Assembly: GCF_014705615.1 (NCBI RefSeq)
Contig: NZ_JACXJA010000052.1
Location: forward strand, 1 to 64,000
Direction: 5' to 3'
DNA: 64,000 nucleotides
From: Paenibacillus oceani
GTDB taxonomy: Bacteria > Bacillota > Bacilli > Paenibacillales > NBRC-103111
The notes beneath the pieces were generated by a model. The model made no database searches. It had not been told where the DNA came from and saw only the letters and a program-made list of their open reading frames with translations. Shown here in pieces: positions 27,774 to 37,300 of the stretch; positions within the stretch are counted from its first letter, which is position 1, and each line of letters opens with the position of its first letter. A program made the translations under genes and the position numbers.

Positions 27774-28781
27774 ATGCGATTCCAGTTACGCGCCTATACC
27801 GTCATCCTGTGGACCGCTCCGGTTGCGATCGTTCTGACGATGCTGCTGTCCGTGCTGTACGGAGCCAAGCAGATCGATATCGGGACGATCCGCGATTCGT
27901 TGTTCCGGTTTGACGAAGGGAATGTGAACCATCAGATTATAATGCATTCCAGAATTCCGCGTGTGATGGGAGCGCTGCTGGTCGGCGCTTTCCTCGCCGT
28001 CTCGGGAGCGCTTATGCAGGGGATGACAAGAAACTATCTTGCATCCCCTTCGATTATGGGCGTGTCCGACGGGTCGGCGTTTGCGATTACGCTGTGCATG
28101 GTGTTTCTGCCGAACAGTTCGTCGATGGATATGATCCTGTATTCGTTCGCAGGCTCGGCGCTTTGCATCGTGCTCGTGTTCGGCCTCGCCTCGCTTCTTC
28201 CCGGCGGTCTGTCTCCGGTCAGGATGGCGATCCTCGGCACGATTATCGGAACGTTCCTGAGCAGCGTCTCCGCGGCGTTGTCGACTTACTTTCAAGTATC
28301 GCAAAATATTAGCTTCTGGTATAACGCCCGGCTGCACCAGTTGGACCCGGCGTTGATCAAGCTGGCCATTCCGTTCGCGGTCGTCGGCATAATCATGGCG
28401 CTCCTGCTGTCCAAGTCGATATCCGTACTGGCGCTTGGCGAAGACGTCGCCGTCTCCCTCGGCCAAAAGACGGCGATTATTAAGCTGGCGGCGACGCTGT
28501 GCGTCGTTATTCTGACTGGCATATCGGTGGCGATTGCCGGGAAGATCGGCTTCGTTGGCCTGATCGTGCCCCATGTCGCGCGTTTTCTGACTGGTCTCGA
28601 TTACAGATGGATCATCCCTTGCTCGGCCGTGCTGGGCGGCGTGTTCCTGGCGCTTTGCGACGTGCTGAGCCGGTTTCTCAACTATCCGTTCGAGATGCCG
28701 ATCGGGGTCGTGACGGCGATGCTCGGCGTACCGTTTTTCCTCTACCTGATCCGGACGAGAGGGGGAGAGAAACGTGCATAA
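27774..28781 (+). CDS. FeuB-like iron-siderophore permease
   Basis: 335-residue inner-membrane permease of the FecCD/BtuC family with about nine to ten hydrophobic helices. Recognisable segments are RIPRVMGALLVGAFLAVSGALMQ, the GLASLLPGG region and IGFVGLIVPHVARFLTG, the cytoplasmic coupling region for the ATPase. The GGAG site precedes ATG 27774. It overlaps the next permease gene by 8 bp. The pair would form the membrane channel for the binding proteins at 26.7 and perhaps 18.7 kb. Confidence 0.9.
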   Translation: MRFQLRAYTVILWTAPVAIVLTMLLSVLYGAKQIDIGTIRDSLFRFDEGNVNHQIIMHSRIPRVMGALLVGAFLAVSGALMQGMTRNYLASPSIMGVSDGSAFAITLCMVFLPNSSSMDMILYSFAGSALCIVLVFGLASLLPGGLSPVRMAILGTIIGTFLSSVSAALSTYFQVSQNISFWYNARLHQLDPALIKLAIPFAVVGIIMALLLSKSISVLALGEDVAVSLGQKTAIIKLAATLCVVILTGISVAIAGKIGFVGLIVPHVARFLTGLDYRWIIPCSAVLGGVFLALCDVLSRFLNYPFEMPIGVVTAMLGVPFFLYLIRTRGGEKRA

Positions 28782-29802
28782 AGGGACAACCGGACGTTTT
28801 GCGGCCGTGATGGCCTCCGGCGTCGGCATCATTTTGTTGACTTTTTATATGAGCCTGACCAACGGCGCGTTCGATATGGCGGTTAAGGATGTATTCACCA
28901 CGTTGCTGGGGATCAATCCGCAGCAGGATTTCGTCTTCGTTATTTTCGAGCTGCGGCTGCCCCGCATCGTGATCGCTATCCTGGTCGGCGTGGGACTCGC
29001 CATCGCGGGGGCCGTCCTGCAGGGCGTGACGCGTAACGGGCTGGCCGATCCGGGCATACTGGGCATTAATGCCGGAGCCGGGGCGGCGATCGTTATTTTT
29101 TTATTTTTTTATCAAGGGCAGATTAAAGGGACCGGACTAGCCGCCATTATGGCGATGCCTCTGTTCGGGCTGGCGGGCGGGCTCGCCGCAGCGCTGCTTA
29201 TCTACGCCATCTCCTGGAAGGACGGCCGGCTGGAGCCGCAGCGTCTGCTGCTGACGGGAATCGCCGCCGCTGCCGGACTGGGCGCCGTCTCGCTTTACCT
29301 GACGTTAAAGATGAACGCCAAAGACTTCGAGATGGTGGCGGTCTGGACGTCGGGAAGCATCTACAACGCGAACTGGAAATATATCGGAGCGGTTGTGCCG
29401 TGGCTGGTGCTGCTTATCCCGGTGATTATCCGGAAGTCGTACATCCTCGACCTTCTTCAACTGGACGAGAACAGCGTCAGAAGCGTGGGCGTAGCGTCGG
29501 AGAAGGAGAAGGCGCTGCTGCTGCTGTGCAGCATCGGTCTGGTCAGCGCCTGCGTGTCGGTATCCGGCGGCATCGGCTTTATCGGCTTGATGGCCCCGCA
29601 TATCGCGAGGCGGCTTGTTGGAGGGGCGCATCGGCAGATATTGCCGGTGTGCGGATTAGTCGGGGCGCTGCTCGTCCTCGCCTCCGACTTTATTGGAAGA
29701 ATGGTGTTTGCTCCCGCCGAGCTCCCGGTCGGCATCGTGATCGCGATTATCGGCGTGCCGTATTTTATTTTCCTGCTGTACCGGAACAAAAAGCGGGCGT
29801 AG
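28774..29802 (+). CDS. FeuC-like iron-siderophore permease
   Basis: 342-residue FecCD-family permease with family-typical LRLPRIVIAILVGVGLAIAGAVLQ and IGFIGLMAPHIARRL. The GTG at 28774 lies inside the end of the preceding permease gene, with GGGGGAGAG upstream, so translation is coupled. No ATPase gene follows: the operon ends here, 2 bp before a convergent gene. In B. subtilis FeuABC uses the unlinked ATPase YusV (FpbC), and a similar trans-acting ATPase is expected here. Confidence 0.9.
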   Translation: MHKGTTGRFAAVMASGVGIILLTFYMSLTNGAFDMAVKDVFTTLLGINPQQDFVFVIFELRLPRIVIAILVGVGLAIAGAVLQGVTRNGLADPGILGINAGAGAAIVIFLFFYQGQIKGTGLAAIMAMPLFGLAGGLAAALLIYAISWKDGRLEPQRLLLTGIAAAAGLGAVSLYLTLKMNAKDFEMVAVWTSGSIYNANWKYIGAVVPWLVLLIPVIIRKSYILDLLQLDENSVRSVGVASEKEKALLLLCSIGLVSACVSVSGGIGFIGLMAPHIARRLVGGAHRQILPVCGLVGALLVLASDFIGRMVFAPAELPVGIVIAIIGVPYFIFLLYRNKKRA

Positions 29803-29804
29803 TT

Positions 29805-31142
29805 TCAGTCCGCTTCGCTTCCGGAGCACCCGGGCAGGAGGAGCCTCCCGTTCCGGTCGAAGGACAAGGCGAGAGGACCTTCGAGTACCGTACAGTCCGG
29901 CCGGTCCCGAAGCTCCTCGCAGACCGGCTCGGATACCCAAACTTCATCGAGATGAAGCGTGTTTTTGATGTACACCAGCCGGACCTTTCGAGGATCCGGC
30001 GTTTTTAATGCAAACATCGCCTGGTTCACAAGCTCCCGGTCGTTAGCGAAGCTCATCGGGACGGCGGCCCTCATCACGAAACCGCTGGTCAGGCAATTGA
30101 GATACGTCGCCTGCTTGTCGATGCTGCCGGCCACGGCATCCGTCGTAAAATCGGCCAGCCCGATTCCGGCGGCATTGCCGCGGGACGCAGACGACAGCCC
30201 GAGAACCCCGACATACGTAATATCCGGGAGCTTCGGCTCCGCTACCCCGTGAATTCTCATCCGGCCGATGATGTTGGCATCCATGCCGGTGCCGCTGTAG
30301 TTTTTGCCCATCTCTCCGACGAGACACAGATCGATCCGCTGAACCGGCAACGAAGGCATCATCCGCTTCGCCTCCAGCAGCAGCCTTTTCTCGGCGGCAA
30401 ACAGCGACCCGGCCGGGATGCCTTCTATGATCGCGGTCTGCTCTTCGGCGTTCTCCACGATGGCGATCCCGCCGATAACCGGCGCCTTCTCCAGACAAAC
30501 GCGCGCGATCGAGGGAATCGCCGCGGCCAGCTGCTTGGCCCCCAAGCTGTGGACGCTGTTTGCTCCGGGCGTGCGGCCGAGTCCGACAGCGAGCATCTTC
30601 AGCAGTCCGCTCTCGTAATCGCCCTGAAACGCGGTATGCGGCTTAATCCGGTTGATAACGAGGATGCCGTCGGCTTCGAACGCCTCCTTAGCCATATATA
30701 CCGGAAGGCCGGCAACGCCTGCGGCTGAGGCCGAGGTTGCTGCCGAGGCTGCAAGGACCGCCTCTCCCTCCGTCGCGCCGAGCTGTACCACTTCCCCGGA
30801 GCATCGGACCTCCGTTCCCATCGACTGTTCCGTAATGCCCAGACTGGCCAGCACCTCACGTTGTCCTTCCGCTTCGCCGCTCCCGTGACTGCCCATGGCG
30901 GAGACGAGGAACGGGCGGTATCCTTTCTGCCGAAGCTGGTCGACGACCGTACGCAGTATAACGTCGATGCTTCGGATGCCCCTCGACCCGGCTGTAATTG
31001 CGACGGCCGCACCGGACGGCAGGGCGGCTTCCTTTAACGACTGCTCCACGGAGTCGCGTATCGCGGAAGGAAGATCGGCGATCCGGCTATCGGGAACGTG
31101 CTGCCTGATTTTGTACAGGCGAACAGATGATTCGGCGGTCAT
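29805..31142 (-). CDS. LarA-like / DUF2088 protein
   Basis: 445-residue protein resembling the N-terminal domain family of nickel-pincer lactate racemase (LarA, DUF2088). Recognisable pieces are AVAITAGSRGIRSIDVILRTVV, FLVSAMGSHGSG and INRIKPHTAFQGDYESGLLKM, the last covering the region where LarA has substrate-binding residues. GGAGG precedes ATG 31142. No larB/C/E cofactor-maturation genes are visible, so it may have another substrate or cofactor. It converges with the permease operon with a 2-bp gap. Function beyond the family name is uncertain. Confidence 0.7.
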   Translation of the reverse strand: MTAESSVRLYKIRQHVPDSRIADLPSAIRDSVEQSLKEAALPSGAAVAITAGSRGIRSIDVILRTVVDQLRQKGYRPFLVSAMGSHGSGEAEGQREVLASLGITEQSMGTEVRCSGEVVQLGATEGEAVLAASAATSASAAGVAGLPVYMAKEAFEADGILVINRIKPHTAFQGDYESGLLKMLAVGLGRTPGANSVHSLGAKQLAAAIPSIARVCLEKAPVIGGIAIVENAEEQTAIIEGIPAGSLFAAEKRLLLEAKRMMPSLPVQRIDLCLVGEMGKNYSGTGMDANIIGRMRIHGVAEPKLPDITYVGVLGLSSASRGNAAGIGLADFTTDAVAGSIDKQATYLNCLTSGFVMRAAVPMSFANDRELVNQAMFALKTPDPRKVRLVYIKNTLHLDEVWVSEPVCEELRDRPDCTVLEGPLALSFDRNGRLLLPGCSGSEAD

Positions 31143-31259
31143 GTGCGGCTCCTCCAGACTTGCCCGCGTTGTAGATCAACGAAGACTCCAGTTTGTCTCC
31201 ATTATAATCGGGAATATTCAGATGTAAATCGTTTCGGGTGCTTCATCAAGCCCGAATAA

Positions 31260-31281
31260 CCGTCCGCACGCTTACGGACGG
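31260..31281 (-). terminator. Possible terminator of the LuxR-type regulator
   Basis: CCGTCCG (31260-31266) pairs with CGGACGG (31275-31281). On the reverse strand the tail is TTATTC, so the T run is poor. It lies 57 bp after the regulator stop. Confidence 0.45.
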
Positions 31282-31337
31282 CTGGGGCTATGTACATGAT
31301 TGTGCAGACTAACTCCCATATTCTATGAATGACTTAC

Positions 31338-33392
31338 CTACTCCAGCAGCCTTTTTAGCAATTGAGTCCGGTTTGTGGCGTTCAGCTTGCCAAGCATCGA
31401 TTTAATATGTTTTTTGACCGTAACCTCGCTCAAATACAAGGTCGAGGCAATCTCCGCGTTCGTGCGTCCCAGCTCCAGCAGCTTCGCCACTTCCTTCTCC
31501 CGCGCCGTTATATCGGTCCGCTCCAAGATCCGGTCTCGGGATGCGTTTTCCGGCAGTGCTACCTCAGCGGGAGGCTGCGGCGGAGGGAAAAGGCCGGCCT
31601 GCCCGGTAACCTGTAACATTTTATGGATGTAGCTGAGCACTTGCTCGTTATGTAAGTCAAGTACGAACGTCGCCGTTTCGGTTATGCCGTCGTAATTGCG
31701 ATGGGTGCCGTACGGTGCGGTTTCAAAGCCGAGGCTTTTGTGAGTTTCTACGAAGTACGGATGAGGCGATGGCGATTCGACGATCAGCTCGCCGGTGAAG
31801 ATCAGGGAATGGAGCAGATGACCGATTGCAGTTTGCTGGGAAGCGTCTGCGAAGTCGGCGGTATCGATCGTCTCGATAAACCAGCCGGCTCTCGTATGGC
31901 CGGGTACGTTCAGCCGTTTCGCCATATCGGGAGGCAGATGGTTGAAGTACGCCGCCGAGCGCGGAGCTTTCTTCAAATAAGGCAGCGTGTTCGCATTAAT
32001 CGGTATAATGACCGCGACTCCGATGATGGCGCCTCCCGCGTCTTTCATGAACCGGACGACATCGTATCCGAGCGTGAACAAGGCGCCGAAGTCGATGTCT
32101 TTGATCGTGAAGCGTGTCTGCTCCGCCGTAAGGTGAAAATGAAACGAACCGTCCGTATAAGGGTCGTACAGCTCGATCCGGGTATCCTTGGCATTGGCGT
32201 ACCGGTCCTGGGCGTATAACTCGAGCGCTTCCCGATAATTGGCGCCTGCCGTCTCGAAGTGCCGGGGCGACAGCTCGAACCAGTTCATAAACGCGCGGAT
32301 CAAGGCGTCACCGATATAATACATCAATTCTATCGCTTCTCTGGCGGTAGGAGACGGCCGGCCCGATTCGGTCAACTGCTGGTAATAATAAGCCAGCGCC
32401 CGCGAACGGATCGACTCGTAACGCTTCGGAGTCCGGGCGAGAAGCTCCCGGTTGACCGCCTCTCTCATTAGGCTGTGTACGGTCCACCCGCGGTCGACTT
32501 TGCGGATGAAGGAGAAGCGGATGAGCTGATAAAACTCGGAGGCGGTAATCTCCCGGTCCATGATGAACGACAAGTTCTCCTGGTTAAATTGACGAAGTAC
32601 TGAAGCCGCTTCGATAAAAGGACGCATATGCTCGCCCGGCACTTCCCGCAGCCAGCGGCTTACGATAAACGACAGCGTATCGTGATCGTCCGCGTACAGC
32701 TGAGCTTCGCCGGTGGGGGACTGACCCAAGAGGAGGGTAAGCAGCGACATCGTCAAAGGATGGCCTCCGGAATGACGCCATATCCGCTGAATCGTCGGCT
32801 GGTCGAATATATGGGTATATTCCGCGAAACGGACGACCGACTCGTAATCCAGATCCGCGAGAGGAAGCTTTACGAGAAGCTGCCTCCATGCCGGGGACAA
32901 ATACCAAACTTCGGACAACGCATACCGCCCTGAGATGACAATCAGTACGTGTTTATCGAGTTTCTTCAGAAAAAACTCCCGCAGCCATTGATCGAGCGCC
33001 TCCAAATGCTCGTAAGCGTCGATCAGGAGAACAACACGCCGCCCGGAAGCCGTTTCGTTCAGCGCAGATATGCATTCGACGGGGAGGCGCGCCGGGTCGG
33101 AGGAATCATTGCCGGGCCATTCGAGTGAGTCCAGGATGTGGCGGCAGAACGCTTCCGGCGTTTTGACGAAGCCTTCACTGTCGATCGTAACGGTGATCCC
33201 GCCGCTTGCTTGCGCCAGCTTGTCGTACTCGTCGAGCAGCGTGCTTTTGCCGATTCCGGCCGTGCCGTATACGTTTACTATTTTTTTGGACCGGGAGCTG
33301 TCGTGAAAATGTTGCAGGAAGGCGGCGATTTCCCGCTGTCTTCCGACGAGCATTTGGCTCTCAAGCTCATCCAGCCGTTCGTCCTCTGCCAT
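31338..33392 (-). CDS. STAND/LuxR-type regulator with an acetyltransferase-like middle domain
   Basis: 684-residue regulator. The N-terminus is an AAA/STAND ATPase: Walker A GTAGIGKST near residue 46 and Walker B VVLLIDAYEH. A helical region (~250-375) follows. Residues ~415-585 (GYDVVRFMKDAGGAIIGVAV, RAGWFIETIDTADF, YFVETHKSLGFETAPY) have the strand-helix rhythm of a GNAT acetyltransferase fold, perhaps a ligand-binding sensor. The C-terminus is a LuxR helix-turn-helix (LTAREKEVAKLLELGRTN pattern with VTVKKHIKSMLGKL). It is divergent from the VOC, stalk-domain and giant SLH genes, with palindromic operators in between; it probably controls them. Confidence 0.8.
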   Translation of the reverse strand: MAEDERLDELESQMLVGRQREIAAFLQHFHDSSRSKKIVNVYGTAGIGKSTLLDEYDKLAQASGGITVTIDSEGFVKTPEAFCRHILDSLEWPGNDSSDPARLPVECISALNETASGRRVVLLIDAYEHLEALDQWLREFFLKKLDKHVLIVISGRYALSEVWYLSPAWRQLLVKLPLADLDYESVVRFAEYTHIFDQPTIQRIWRHSGGHPLTMSLLTLLLGQSPTGEAQLYADDHDTLSFIVSRWLREVPGEHMRPFIEAASVLRQFNQENLSFIMDREITASEFYQLIRFSFIRKVDRGWTVHSLMREAVNRELLARTPKRYESIRSRALAYYYQQLTESGRPSPTAREAIELMYYIGDALIRAFMNWFELSPRHFETAGANYREALELYAQDRYANAKDTRIELYDPYTDGSFHFHLTAEQTRFTIKDIDFGALFTLGYDVVRFMKDAGGAIIGVAVIIPINANTLPYLKKAPRSAAYFNHLPPDMAKRLNVPGHTRAGWFIETIDTADFADASQQTAIGHLLHSLIFTGELIVESPSPHPYFVETHKSLGFETAPYGTHRNYDGITETATFVLDLHNEQVLSYIHKMLQVTGQAGLFPPPQPPAEVALPENASRDRILERTDITAREKEVAKLLELGRTNAEIASTLYLSEVTVKKHIKSMLGKLNATNRTQLLKRLLE

Positions 33393-33485
33393 CGATTACA
33401 CCTTCTTCGATCCGGATCGGAAATTACTGGCATTCCTTATTTTACTCGGATTCGGCTCAAAGCGATATAGAAATATGGGGTTGGG

Positions 33486-33524
33486 GTATCCATTCGGATA
33501 CCTCATTTGTATCTGACCGGATAC
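33486..33524 (+). promoter_or_regulatory. Two tandem palindromic operators in the divergent gap
   Basis: GTATCCATTCGGATAC (33486-33501) and GTATCTGACCGGATAC (33509-33524) are two inverted repeats of the form GTATC-N-GGATAC, with centres 23 bp apart, roughly two helical turns. They lie between the LuxR-type regulator gene and the VOC gene, about 65 to 100 bp from each start. Binding by that regulator is inferred. Confidence 0.6.
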
Positions 33525-33589
33525 TTATTCCCGGATCGGGTCCGTGATAAGGTTAGGATAGAACGAAGGAGGAGGGAACGGGTGCGAGG

Positions 33590-34075
33590 ATGACCAATCC
33601 ATTTCGACTGGGCAGCGCCGCGCTGTACGCCCGGGATGCCAAGAAACTGGAGTCGTTTTACCGGTCGGTATTCGATATGCAGCTCGCGGCCTGCTCCCGG
33701 AAGCACGAGGATCAGACGTTTCTTGCTTTCCGGCCGGAGACGGACTATTACGAGATCAGCTTTGTCGGCGATCCGCGGCAGGTACAAATGACGTTTTATG
33801 CAGAATCGCTCGGTGCGCTGCAAGGTTTATGGAGGAATGTCCGGTCGCGGGGCATTCGCGTACACGGGCCGTATACCGAAGGCTGGGGAGTTTCGTTTCA
33901 ATTCGGCGATCCGGAAGGGAACCGGATCGAGGTGTTATGGCCGCAGCGGTTGAAGATCAGTCGCAGCGCGATCCGGGCGATTCAGCTGGAATCGTGGACG
34001 GATGCGGGCATCGAACACTGGCAAAGCGAGAATCGGGAGGAACAACCGCAGCCATCGGATGAGGCCGGGGAATGA
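33590..34075 (+). CDS. VOC (glyoxalase/bleomycin-resistance) family protein
   Basis: 161-residue protein. The VOC fold is evident from AALYARDAKKLESFYRSVFDMQL at the start and FGDPEGNRIEVLWP at the end. Members are metal-dependent lyases, dioxygenases or binding proteins; the short length and single half-barrel pair do not fix the function. GGAGG-type site before ATG 33590. It is 18 bp upstream of the stalk-domain gene and appears co-transcribed with it and possibly the giant SLH gene. A polar tail (~145-161) is likely disordered. Confidence 0.8.
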   Translation: MTNPFRLGSAALYARDAKKLESFYRSVFDMQLAACSRKHEDQTFLAFRPETDYYEISFVGDPRQVQMTFYAESLGALQGLWRNVRSRGIRVHGPYTEGWGVSFQFGDPEGNRIEVLWPQRLKISRSAIRAIQLESWTDAGIEHWQSENREEQPQPSDEAGE

Positions 34076-34093
34076 AGGAGGAGCAGCGAAACG

Positions 34094-34294
34094 ATGGAAG
34101 GGGAAGGGATCGAGATCGTCCTGACGATCGACAAGAAGGAGGCTTACGTGAACGGGAAGCTGCACACGCTGGCTGCTCAGGCGGTATTCAGGGACAGCAG
34201 GATGTCCGTACCGGTTCGTTTGGTACTCGAAAATGTCAACATGAAAGTGTTGTTCGACGATGAGGAGATTTTTATTACCGATGCTGTGGAGTAG
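34094..34294 (+). CDS. Small stalk-domain (copper amine oxidase N-like) protein
   Basis: 66-residue protein resembling one stalk/copper-amine-oxidase N-terminal module: KEAYVNGKLHTLAAQAVF, then RMSVPVRLVLENVNMKVLFDD. In large surface proteins such modules act as spacers and carry a signal peptide; this one has none and stands alone. GGAGGAG lies well placed before the ATG at 34094. It sits between the VOC gene and the giant SLH gene. It may be a regulator-linked or chaperone-like partner of them, but that is a guess. Confidence 0.6.
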   Translation: MEGEGIEIVLTIDKKEAYVNGKLHTLAAQAVFRDSRMSVPVRLVLENVNMKVLFDDEEIFITDAVE

Positions 34295-34380
34295 AAAAAG
34301 TCGTATTGGGCCGTAAGGCTCTGTTTTTGAAGATACGAAATGTAACATAAAAATCGTTTGATACCCGGGAGGGACTTGAT

Positions 34381-37300
34381 TTGAGTTTGCGCAGAGGAAA
34401 GCGGGACTGGTGGAGACGAACCGTTCACGCCTGTTTGGTCGTTATTATTTTGATGAGCACGTTATCGCCGGTCCTTCAAGCGTCGTCGTCGGATGTAGAC
34501 GGTTTGACGGCTGCGGAGGCCAAAGAGCTGCTGGAGAAACTGTTAAGCGGAGGCGGGTTAAATTCAAGCGGAGAAGGCGCGGATAACGCGGGGGAAATCC
34601 GCACGATTCAGGCCGCGACGCTGGAGCGGCCTCCGGGTGCGCCCGGAGGGCCGTCGGGATTTGGAGTGACGGGAGCGGTATACGGCCCGGCTTTTTTGCT
34701 TCCGAACGATCCGCTGCTGCCGCAGCAATGGGCGTTCGGGGCGATCGAAGCGGAAGCGGCGTGGAATACGGTTACCCGCGCGGCTTACGGTGCCATGCCG
34801 CCGGTCGTCGTCGCCGTCATCGACAACGGGTTCGACACGGCCCATCCGGATCTTGACGGCAAGCTGCTGCCGCTGATCGACTGCTCGGGTGATGGAGAGA
34901 TTCCGTGCGTGGATACGGCTCCGGGGGTACGGGCCGTGAACAAGCTGACGGACGGCGAAGAGCGGGGAACGCACGCCGCGGGAATTATCGCTGCGACTGC
35001 GAATAACGGGATCGGGATAACCGGCGCGGCCGGGACGATGCCGGTATCGATTTTGCCGGTTCAGGCGGCCGACAGCGCTTTTAACGTAGCGGCTGCAGTC
35101 AGCAGAGCGATGGAGTGGAGAGGAGCGTCGGGTGAGCGGGTAAGCGTCATCTATATCGGCCCCGGGTTCAGGGAGTATGATCCTCCGGCCTACTTGTCCG
35201 GTGTGATCGCAGAAGCTTATGCGCAGCAGATCGTCATAGTAGCGGGGGGCGGAGACGACGGAACGCCGGTGCGTAACGGGGACACCGACGCCTACTACCC
35301 GGCGGCGCTGCCGCAGGTGATATCGGCGGGAGCCTTGAGCCGGTTGTCAGTCCCGCTGGCCGGATCGAATCCGGGAACAACCGTCATGGCGCCCGGCGAG
35401 GAGATCCTAAGCGCGCTGCCGTCCGGGCAGTACGGCACGAAAACCGGTTCGGCCAGCGCCGCCGCATATGTCGCGGCAGCTGCGGCGCTCGTTCGCGCCG
35501 TACAGCCGGAGCTCACGGCGGGCGAGGTGCGCCAGGCGATAACGGCCGGTGCATCCGGTACGTCTTGGAGCATGAATCGGACGCTGTTATCCGTTCTACT
35601 CGACCCCGGGGATCGGACGGCTCCGGTATGGCCGGCCGGGAGCGTTATCCACGCACCGGCGGTCGGTCACAATGCGGTCCGGCTGGAATGGACGCCTGCG
35701 GGCGGCGAGACCGGACTCATCCGGTACGTCTTATACCGGGATGGGGCGCCGCTGCCGGGGGGTTCCGAATCTCCGGTGAACATTCGCGGACTGACGCCCG
35801 GCACCTCTTACGTATTCAAGGTCGAAGCGGCCGATTGGTCCGGCAATCGGACGACAGACGGCCCATACATGACGATCCAGACGAAGCCGCCCATCGTTAC
35901 GGAAAAGATCAGCGTGAATGGGCTTGGCGAGCCGGGGAACGGCGACAGCCGGTATTCGTCCGTCAGCGAGGACGGCAGGTGGGTGGTGTTCGGCTCCGAA
36001 GCGGCCAATCTGGTCGCGGGCGATACGAACGGCAAGGAAGACATTTTCCTCAGCGACAGAATGAACCGGATGACGAAACGGATCAGCATGTCGCAAGGCG
36101 GTCTGGAGGCCAACGGCAGCAGTCATGCGCCGGTTATGAGCATGGACGGCAGATTCGTTCTGTTTTCTTCCTTCGCGACGAACTTGCTCGCCGCTCCGGA
36201 GTCCGGCTCGACGGAAGATCTCTACTTGTACGACGGCGAGACGGGCGGTTTGGAAAAAGTAGCCGAAGACGTAAGCTCCGGTTACGTATACGTGTACGAG
36301 AGGCCGTATGCGATGAGCGAGAACGGCCGGTACGTCGCCTTTGCTTCTTACGGGACGAACGGTGTGGAGGATGATTTCAACAACAATTGGGACGTATTCG
36401 TCAAGGACCGGTGGAGCGGTCAGACAACCCGGATTACGGACCGGATGTACGGCAGCTTCAAGTATCCCCACACGACCCGGATCTCGATGACGCCGGACGG
36501 GCGGTATATTGCGTTCACCTCCGATGAGCATGATCTGGTGCCGGGCGATACGAACGGCAGATCAGACGTATTCGTATACGACCGGAAGACGGGTCTTACC
36601 GAACGGGTCAGCCTATCTTCTTCGGGCGAAGAGGGGAATTCCGCCAGCGAGAGCGGATCGATCAGCGCGGACGGACGGTATGTCGTTTTTACTTCGTATG
36701 CAAACAATTTTATTCCGGGTGACGACAGCTACAACATGGATTTATTCGTCCGCGACAGAATCGCGAAAACGACGGAGTTCGTAAACGTGACCCTGTCGGC
36801 GGAACCGGGCTTCGGATCGAACGAATCGCCCTCGATCAGCGCGAACGGCAGGTGGATCGTGTTTTACTCGAACGATGAGCTGCACCCGGGCGCGTACAAC
36901 CGGAACGTCTACCTGCACGACCGCGAGACCCTTCAGACGGAGCTGATGAGCGCATCTCCTGCTGGCGAGCCGGGCAACGCCGACAGCATCCGCGGAGCTG
37001 TAAGCTGGAACGGCAAATATGCGGTTTTCGATTCGGCCGCTTCCAACTTGGCAGACGAACCGGAAGGAGAATCCTCTTACGGGCATATCTATTTCAGGGA
37101 ACTGCCGGTTTACGCGAACAGCGACCGGACACCGCCCGTATGGGGCGAAGGCGCCGCTCTTGCCGCAGCGCAAACGGGCGGCACCTATGCGGCGCTCCGC
37201 TGGACGCCGGCGCTGGATGAAGCAAGTCCGGCGATCTATAAGGTATACTGCGACGGCGTACTGCTGGATATCGTACCGGAACCGGCTTATCTCGTTACCG

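Noticed and set aside
34700-35590. Active subtilisin-type protease at the start of the giant protein
   Set aside because: The best alignment has Arg, Asp and Ala at the catalytic His, oxyanion Asn and catalytic Ser positions.
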